Assembly: GCF_000092865.1 (NCBI RefSeq) | Contig: NC_014151.1 | Location: 930,001-994,000, forward strand | Length of the DNA: 64,000 nt | Direction: 5' to 3' | From: Cellulomonas flavigena DSM 20109 | Lineage (GTDB): Bacteria; Actinomycetota; Actinomycetes; Actinomycetales; Cellulomonadaceae | Shown: one piece after another, positions 63,323 through 64,000 of the stretch | Layout: each line of letters begins with the position of its first letter | How positions within the stretch are numbered: position 1 is the first letter of the stretch | Translations under genes and position numbers: made by a program | The notes under the pieces: model-generated | The model's input: the letters and a program-made list of their open reading frames with translations, nothing else | Databases searched by the model: none | Told to the model about the DNA's origin: nothing

Positions 63323-63380
63323 ACGAGACCGGGCCCTGGTCGCTCATCCACCGTGGTGAGCGGTCCGGGCCCGGTCTCGT
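63323..63380. terminator. Second, larger hairpin between convergent genes
   Basis: Perfect 14-base arms (63323-63336 and 63367-63380) enclose 30 bases in which CGCTCA (63341-63346) and TGAGCG (63357-63362) make an inner stem. It can fold from either strand and probably serves as a two-way terminator for the xylanase and the minus-strand methyltransferase. Confidence 0.65.
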
Positions 63381-63476
63381 CCATGCATCCGTCCGGATGC
63401 CGGACGGGTCGCGTGAAGCGGCCCGCGGGCGGCGCGGGGCACCGACCGGACCGGGCCCCGCGGGCAGCGGCTGCGG

Positions 63477-64000
63477 TCAGGCGGGACGGCGGGCGACGAC
63501 GACCGTGCCGTCGATGTCGTCGTCGTGCCGCACCTCGACGGCCCACCCGGCGGGGCACGCGGCACGCGTCGCCGGAGCCTGCCGGGTGCTCGTCTCGACG
63601 AGCACGTACCCGCCCGGGCGCACCCAGGCCGGCGCGAGGGTGAGGAGCCGGCGCTGCACGTCGACGCCGTCGCGGCCGCCGTCGAGCGCGAGTCGGGGCT
63701 CGTGGTCACGGGCCTCGGGCGGCATGGTGGCGATGGCGTCGTGCGGCACGTACGGGGCGTTCGCGACGAGCACGTCGACGTGGCCGCGCAGGCGCACCGG
63801 GAGCGGCGTGAGCAGGTCGCCCTCCCGCACGGCGCCGCGCCCGGCGAGGTTGCGCCGCGCCCACGCGACCGCGGCGGGGTCGAGGTCGGTCGCGTGCACC
63901 CGCGCCCCGGGCACGTCGTGCACCACGAGCGCCGCAACGGGAGCGACGCCGCAGCAGGCCTCGACGACGACGGGCGCGGGCCCGGCGTCCCGGGCCAGGT
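63477..64000 (-). CDS. PrmC-related protein N5-glutamine methyltransferase (5' end outside window)
   Basis: The reading frame is open to the right edge, so the start is missing. It matches the PrmC/HemK-related group of unknown substrate (TIGR03704-like). The SAM motif reads VVVEACCGVAPVAAL in place of the usual DLCCGSG. HATDLDPAAVAWARRNL binds the SAM ribose, and the catalytic NPPY is NAPYVPHDAI. LALDGGRDGVDVQRRLL and the beta-rich C-terminus are typical. The enzyme would methylate a glutamine side chain in a protein partner; release factors are the target of true PrmC, while this subgroup's target is unknown. Confidence 0.85.
   Translation of the reverse strand, partial: LARDAGPAPVVVEACCGVAPVAALVVHDVPGARVHATDLDPAAVAWARRNLAGRGAVREGDLLTPLPVRLRGHVDVLVANAPYVPHDAIATMPPEARDHEPRLALDGGRDGVDVQRRLLTLAPAWVRPGGYVLVETSTRQAPATRAACPAGWAVEVRHDDDIDGTVVVARRPA

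Overview
The window is very GC-rich (roughly three quarters G+C by eye), uses many GTG starts, and has stop/start overlaps of the GTGA or ATGA type throughout. It carries actinobacterial markers: an RpfB-type resuscitation factor, TAGGAT/TAnnnT promoters sitting close to starts, and a secreted GH10 xylanase with a CBM2 and a proline/threonine linker. It is most likely chromosomal DNA of a cellulolytic actinomycete such as Cellulomonas or a close relative (inference; there is no 16S rRNA in the window).

A conserved actinobacterial backbone runs left to right: rpfB-rsmA-ispE (1-3195), a TetR regulator with tRNA-Gln (18482-19262), glmU-prs-SIMPL-rplY-pth (24764-29678), mfd (51292-54936), a SurA-like lipoprotein with mazG (56485-57767), and pntAB (57953-60906). 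From memory of Mycobacterium, rpfB, ksgA, ispE, pth, rplY, prsA, glmU, a TetR gene, mfd and mazG cluster in a similar neighbourhood. The other modules look like insertions into that backbone.

Accessory module 1 (3192-13733) concerns sensing and protection. A NarL-type two-component pair is followed by a NatAB-like ABC exporter, with a perfect 22-bp palindrome between them. An OmpR-type pair is divergent from a cysteine-rich lipoprotein. A homologue of thiopeptide-resistance 23S rRNA methyltransferases (TsnR/NshR) lies next to an SRPBCC/ABC-F/ArsR operon whose promoter overlaps a 17-bp inverted repeat. Module 2 (13758-22775) holds two MFS transporters, a MarR regulator, an SPFH/zinc-ribbon membrane operon, an SDR enzyme, a UPF0114 membrane protein and gluconokinase. 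At 22772-23244 a uronate-catabolism cluster is broken: a C-terminal stub of a ManD-type dehydratase abuts two out-of-frame pieces of a GPH sugar symporter, just ahead of an intact uxaC.

Module 3 (29865-50964) is a large Wzx/Wzy-type exopolysaccharide locus inserted between pth and mfd. It encodes the initiating phosphoglycosyltransferase, four glycosyltransferases, a cytidylyltransferase plus a CDP-alcohol phosphotransferase (implying an alcohol-phosphate decoration), a flippase, a ligase/polymerase and a chain-length/BY-kinase. It also encodes two large secreted proteins: a 2066-residue propeller/LamG/PKD protein with near-identical internal DNA repeats and a (Asp-Pro-Val)17 tract, and a beta-helix protein.

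The most uncharacterised piece is a two-gene unit on the minus strand (54955-56306): a 105-residue protein of unknown family translationally coupled to a single-cluster radical SAM enzyme, placed between mfd and the SurA-like/mazG pair. The window ends with the xylanase and a partial PrmC-related methyltransferase that runs off the right edge.
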